DNA of 8,126 nucleotides. Origin: Alistipes sp. GTDB lineage: Bacteria > Bacteroidota > Bacteroidia > Bacteroidales > Rikenellaceae. Positions 5,012 to 8,126 of the stretch are shown one piece after another. The DNA lies in NCBI GenBank assembly GCA_017629615.1, contig JAGBWT010000018.1, positions 1 through 8,126 on the forward strand, in the 5' to 3' direction. Every line of letters starts with the position of its first letter. Positions within the stretch are counted from its first letter, which is position 1. The notes under the pieces were generated by a model that was given only the letters and a program-made list of their open reading frames with translations, did not search any database and was not told where the DNA came from. Made by a program: the position numbers and the translations under genes.

Positions 5012-6817
5012 ATGAAGCGCTACATAAAATACCTCCTTTGGGCTATCGTGGCCATCGTCATCGTTGCAGGTGCGACAGTTGTTTGGCGCTCGGCAAGGGT
5101 ACAATACTACAAAGCCGAGTACAAGATTGCGATGCGCGACGGTGTCGTGCTGCATACCACCGTCTATGCTCCGCGCTGGGGCAAAGATGCACCGATACTG
5201 CTCCTGCGCACACCCTACTCGGTTGCGCCATACGGCGAGGAGCGAATGAACGGCTTGGAGATTGGCTACTTGCGCCACTATACCGAAGCGGGCTACATCT
5301 TGGCCTTCCAAGACGTGCGCGGACGCTTTATGAGCGAGGGCGAGTACGAGAATGTGCGCCCCGCAACAGGCCTGATAAGCGAGGAGAGCGACACCTACGA
5401 CACGGTCGAGTGGCTGGTAAACAACATCGAACGCAACAATGGTCGTGTCGGTCTGGTCGGTTGCTCCTACCCCGGTTTCTACGCTATGTGCGGAGCATTG
5501 AGTGGCCACCCTGCCGTCAAGGCCGTTTCGCCCCAAGCACCCGTAACCGATTGGTTTATGGGCGACGATGTTCATCACAACGGAGTGCTGATGCTCTCCG
5601 ACGCATTCCGCTTTATGCCGATGATGAGCCACACCAACCACACCCCGACAACCGAGTGGCGGTCGGTACGCAAACATTCGATGGAGCCCGACCAATATAC
5701 CTTCTTCCTGAATGCCACACGCGACTCGCTGCGAAGCATTATGCACCCGTCGCACTTTTGGGACCAGATGGCCGAGCACCCCGACTACGACGAGTGGTGG
5801 CAGGAGCGCGACCTGCGTCGTCGTTGCTACGACATCGGAGCTGCGGTGCTGGTTGTAGGCGGACTCTTCGATGCCGAGGATTGCTTTGGCGCGTGGAATC
5901 TCTATCGCTCAATCCGCCAACAGTCGCCCGACACCGACTGCCGATTGGTCGTAGGCCCGTGGGCGCACGGAGCGTGGAAAGAGGAGGAGGGCAACCGTCT
6001 TGGCGACTTCGATTTTGGCGACAAAGCCGCTATGCCATACTACGTTACACACTTCGAGCGGCCATTCTTCGACCACTACCTTTGGGGCAAAAATTCGCTC
6101 GACGAGCAACCGCGCGTTGCGGTATTCGACTCGGGCCGATGCGAGTGGCGCGAATTTGAGGAGTGGGGCGAGAGCAAAAAGATGAGGCTCTACCTCCACA
6201 ACGGAGGGGCATTGAGCTTCGAACAACCCGCAGCCGATGGTGGGGCTTCGAGCTATCGCAGCGACCCATCGTCGCCCGTACCATACGACAGCCAAACCAA
6301 GAAGCGCACACGCGACTATATGATTGCCGACCAACGTTTTACGCTCGGCCGCAACGACGTTCTCGTATTCGAAAGTGAGCCTCTTGCCGAGGATTTGACC
6401 CTTGCAGGCGGAGTCGATGTGACACTCACCGTATCGCTCTCGACCACCGATGCCGACTTCGCGGTGCGACTTATCGACCACTACCCAAGCGAGGGCGAGA
6501 AGGCCGACTACCAGATGTTGGTGCGAGGCGATATTATGCGAGGTCGCTACCGCAACTCGTTCTCTACTCCCGAACCATTTGAGCCTCACACACCTACGCA
6601 GGTGCGTTTCACACTGCCCGACATATCGCACACCTTCCGCAAGGGGCATCGCATACACCTCTGCGTACAGAGCAGTTGGTATCCGCTTGCCGAGCGGTCA
6701 CCACAGCAATTTGTCGATTTGTGGAGTTGTAAGGCGAGTGATTTTGTGCCGTGCGATGTGACACTGCACCACGCCGAAGGTCGTGAGTCGTTTATCGAGG
6801 TCGGCCACTTGCAGTAG
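5012..6817 (+). CDS. Membrane-anchored alpha-amino-acid ester hydrolase-like enzyme (CocE/NonD, peptidase S15 fold)
   Basis: The product is a 601-residue alpha/beta hydrolase of the CocE/NonD (X-Pro dipeptidyl-peptidase-like) superfamily. Residues 7-24 form one hydrophobic helix after a basic start, with no clear cleavage site: a signal anchor, probably facing the periplasm. The catalytic triad is Ser152 in GCSYPG, Asp287 in GLFDAEDCFG and His319 in GPWAHG; Tyr69 in RTPYS is the expected oxyanion tyrosine. Asp186 in MGDDVHHNG, Glu289 and Asp290 match the carboxylate cluster that binds the substrate's free amino group in alpha-amino-acid ester hydrolases (EC 3.1.1.43). A C-terminal jelly-roll domain follows from about residue 370. 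Likely substrates are amino-acyl esters, small peptides or amino-beta-lactams; true substrate unknown. The start follows repeat arrays, with a weak AGG 4 nt upstream and no recognisable promoter. It converges on rlmN 10 bp away. Confidence 0.9.
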   Translation: MKRYIKYLLWAIVAIVIVAGATVVWRSARVQYYKAEYKIAMRDGVVLHTTVYAPRWGKDAPILLLRTPYSVAPYGEERMNGLEIGYLRHYTEAGYILAFQDVRGRFMSEGEYENVRPATGLISEESDTYDTVEWLVNNIERNNGRVGLVGCSYPGFYAMCGALSGHPAVKAVSPQAPVTDWFMGDDVHHNGVLMLSDAFRFMPMMSHTNHTPTTEWRSVRKHSMEPDQYTFFLNATRDSLRSIMHPSHFWDQMAEHPDYDEWWQERDLRRRCYDIGAAVLVVGGLFDAEDCFGAWNLYRSIRQQSPDTDCRLVVGPWAHGAWKEEEGNRLGDFDFGDKAAMPYYVTHFERPFFDHYLWGKNSLDEQPRVAVFDSGRCEWREFEEWGESKKMRLYLHNGGALSFEQPAADGGASSYRSDPSSPVPYDSQTKKRTRDYMIADQRFTLGRNDVLVFESEPLAEDLTLAGGVDVTLTVSLSTTDADFAVRLIDHYPSEGEKADYQMLVRGDIMRGRYRNSFSTPEPFEPHTPTQVRFTLPDISHTFRKGHRIHLCVQSSWYPLAERSPQQFVDLWSCKASDFVPCDVTLHHAEGRESFIEVGHLQ

Positions 6818-6827
6818 CGCAACAAGG

Positions 6828-7862
6828 CTATCGCTCGTCGGCACTCAACAGGCCACAAGCCGCCTTTATATCCTCGCCACGCGAAGCACGTATGGTCGTC
6901 ATAATGCCTCGCGCCGTCAGGCGGTCGCGGAAAGAGGTCATCGCCGCATCGTCGGGCGAGAAGTATGGCGAGTCGGGAATCTTGTGGAAACGAATCAGGT
7001 TGATGCGACACTTTATGCCGTCGAGCAATCGGCTCAACTCTTTGATGTGGCGGGGCGAGTCGTTCAGCCCGCTCATCACGATATACTCGAACGAGACTCT
7101 GCGCTGGTGCGTAAAGTCGTATTCGCGCAAAATATCGGCCACCTCACGAATCGGATAGGCACGCTCGATAGGCATAATCGCCTCGCGCTCATCGTGAAAC
7201 GGATTGTGGAGCGACACCGCAAGATGCACCTGCGAGGAGTCGAGAAAGCGACGCAACTCTCGTGCAACACCCGCCGTCGAGAGAGTTATGCGGGTCGGCG
7301 ACCAGCCAAAGCCCCAATCCGACGTAAGAATTTCGAGCGCACGAAGCACGTTGTCGAGATTGTCGAGTGGCTCGCCCATACCCATAAAGACGAGGTTGGT
7401 CAGATGCTCACGCTCGGGCAGCGAAGCGATTTGGTTGAGTATGTCGCAGGTCGAGAGCGAGTGAATCAGACCCATACGGCCCGTAGCACAAAATCGGCAA
7501 CCCATACGACAGCCCGCTTGCGACGACACACAGAGCGTAGCGCGGTCACCATCAGGAATATAGGCCGACTCGACAGCCGCACCCTCGGCCGTTGCGTAGA
7601 GATACTTTTTCGTACCATCGGCCGACTCCTGCTCACGAAGCGGAGCGGCGAGGCCAATGGTATATTGCGCAGAGAGACGCTCGCGATTTTGACGCGAGAG
7701 GTTGCTCATCTCGTCAATCGTCGCAACGTGCTTGCGATAGAGCCATTGGGCAATCTGCCGAGCCGTAAAACGGGGCATAGCCATCTCGTCGCAGAGCTGT
7801 TGCAACTCCGACAAAGTCATACCATAGAGCGGCAAGAGTCGCTTTGGGGCCGAATTGTTCAT
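6828..7862 (-). CDS. rlmN: Dual-specificity rRNA/tRNA adenine-C2 methyltransferase RlmN
   Basis: RlmN is a radical-SAM enzyme that makes 2-methyladenosine at A2503 of 23S rRNA and A37 of some tRNAs, in the cytoplasm. The 344-residue product has the usual length. The iron-sulphur cluster cysteines are in CRMGCRFC (Cys118, Cys122, Cys125), preceded by CVSSQAG with Cys111. GMGEPLDN (161-168) is the radical-SAM glycine-rich motif. The C-terminal methyl-carrying cysteine is Cys336 in GEDIKAACG, equivalent to E. coli Cys355. An N-terminal accessory domain occupies about residues 1-90. This pattern fits RlmN; the related resistance enzyme Cfr is not excluded by motifs alone but is less likely. The gene has a promoter at 7888-7920, diverges from tonB and converges on the hydrolase gene with a 10-bp gap and no visible terminator. 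Confidence 0.96.
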   Translation of the reverse strand: MNNSAPKRLLPLYGMTLSELQQLCDEMAMPRFTARQIAQWLYRKHVATIDEMSNLSRQNRERLSAQYTIGLAAPLREQESADGTKKYLYATAEGAAVESAYIPDGDRATLCVSSQAGCRMGCRFCATGRMGLIHSLSTCDILNQIASLPEREHLTNLVFMGMGEPLDNLDNVLRALEILTSDWGFGWSPTRITLSTAGVARELRRFLDSSQVHLAVSLHNPFHDEREAIMPIERAYPIREVADILREYDFTHQRRVSFEYIVMSGLNDSPRHIKELSRLLDGIKCRINLIRFHKIPDSPYFSPDDAAMTSFRDRLTARGIMTTIRASRGEDIKAACGLLSADER

Positions 7863-7887
7863 CGCTTCCTATTCGATTTATTTTTCG

Positions 7888-7920
7888 CAAAAGTAGAAAT
7901 TTTTTGCTGTTTTTTTTCAA
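7888..7920 (-). promoter_or_regulatory. rlmN promoter
   Basis: On the minus strand TACTTTTG (7895-7888) matches the Bacteroidetes -7 consensus exactly, with TTG (7920-7918) 22 nt upstream as a -33 candidate. The predicted start site, about 6 nt downstream, leaves a leader of roughly 20 nt before the ATG at 7862. Confidence 0.6.
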
Positions 7921-7948
7921 TATGTCGTGTTTTTTGAAATATTATACC

Positions 7949-7956
7949 TATATTTG
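7949..7956 (+). promoter_or_regulatory. -7 element of the tonB promoter
   Basis: TATATTTG matches TAnnTTTG. The -33 region is poor. A start near 7962 would give a leader of about 67 nt that contains the stem-loop at 7970-7990. It is divergent from the rlmN promoter. Confidence 0.5.
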
Positions 7957-7969
7957 TGACTGCATATAC

Positions 7970-7990
7970 CCCACGAAGCAAAATCGTGGG
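7970..7990 (+). promoter_or_regulatory. Stem-loop in the tonB 5' leader
   Basis: A perfect 7-bp stem CCCACGA/TCGTGGG with 7-nt loop AGCAAAA sits about 8 nt after the predicted start site. There is no T-run, so it is not a terminator. A role in mRNA stability or translation is possible but unproven. Confidence 0.5.
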
Positions 7991-8028
7991 TCGTGAAATT
8001 GTGATAGCAAATTAAAACTTACTTATAA

Positions 8029-8126
8029 ATGGAACTGAAAAAAAACCCGAAAGTAGACGTCAATAACAAGCGTTCGATTCTGCTTGAAATTGGCTTAATA
8101 CTCGCGCTTTGCTTTGTCATCGCAGC
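8029..8126 (+). CDS. tonB: Energy transducer TonB, N-terminal part (partial)
   Basis: Only the first 32 codons are present before the window ends. The product begins MELKKNPKVDVNNKRS, then a hydrophobic segment (ILLEIGLILALCFVIAA). A charged, Lys-rich N-terminus followed by a single inner-membrane helix is the usual start of TonB-family proteins in Bacteroidetes, where I recall many that begin MELKKNPKADLENK or similar. TonB couples the ExbB-ExbD proton-motive machinery to outer-membrane TonB-dependent (SusC-like) transporters. The periplasmic and C-terminal beta domains are out of view, so the call rests on the N-terminus alone. The ATG at 8029 follows an A-rich leader without a Shine-Dalgarno site. 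Confidence 0.8.
   Translation, partial: MELKKNPKVDVNNKRSILLEIGLILALCFVIA

Noticed and set aside
4985..5779. 264-codon minus-strand frame opposite the ester hydrolase (another lies at 5909-6658)
   Set aside because: Both lie inside the hydrolase gene, whose triad and length are complete; these are GC-driven antisense shadows.
6818..6827. Shared bidirectional terminator between the hydrolase gene and rlmN
   Set aside because: The 10-bp gap and adjoining bases show no usable hairpin with T-runs.
6783..7937. 384-codon plus-strand frame antisense to rlmN
   Set aside because: RlmN on the minus strand carries every catalytic cysteine in place; the plus-strand product is Arg/Thr-rich and runs through the rlmN promoter.

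Overview
The window looks like chromosomal DNA of a Bacteroidales bacterium, probably Alistipes or a close Rikenellaceae relative. The support is: a tryptophanase of the Bacteroides type; an N-terminal TonB fragment of the Bacteroidetes type; a PepSY-like periplasmic protein; promoter-like sites matching the Bacteroidetes consensus (TTTG, about 19 nt, TAnnTTTG); weak Shine-Dalgarno signals; and GC-rich genes separated by AT-rich spacers. The genus is an inference from base composition and gene content.

Layout from left to right. (1) The 3' end of an MsbA-type ABC exporter gene (+), closed by a strong hairpin terminator. (2) A 670-bp spacer with no convincing protein gene but much structure: 9-bp TGGGTAGNN repeats in both orientations, a 123-bp imperfect palindrome (761-883), and a consensus promoter on the minus strand (994-1024) that reads into several RNA-like hairpins. 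(3) A polytopic membrane protein (-), divergent from rnhB, which encodes ribonuclease HII (+). (4) A small secreted PepSY-like protein (+) with a terminator. (5) tnaA, tryptophanase (+), standing alone with its own promoter and terminator and with no tnaC-like leader or tnaB permease beside it. (6) A 155-bp spacer with a second, shorter 9-bp repeat array followed by a 7-bp TTAATTT array. (7) A membrane-anchored alpha-amino-acid ester hydrolase-like enzyme (+). (8) rlmN (-), convergent with it. (9) A divergent promoter region and the first 32 codons of a tonB gene (+) that runs off the window.

Most genes appear to be single transcription units, each with its own promoter and/or terminator, rather than one pathway operon. 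They combine housekeeping (rnhB, rlmN), envelope functions (ABC exporter, membrane protein, PepSY-like protein, TonB) and amino-acid or peptide catabolism (tnaA, ester hydrolase). I see no defence system, phage, integrase, transposase, CRISPR array, tRNA or rRNA. The least ordinary material is the non-coding DNA at 520-1024 and 4908-5005, which looks like dispersed repeat elements plus a possible structured minus-strand transcript. No undescribed protein system is evident.
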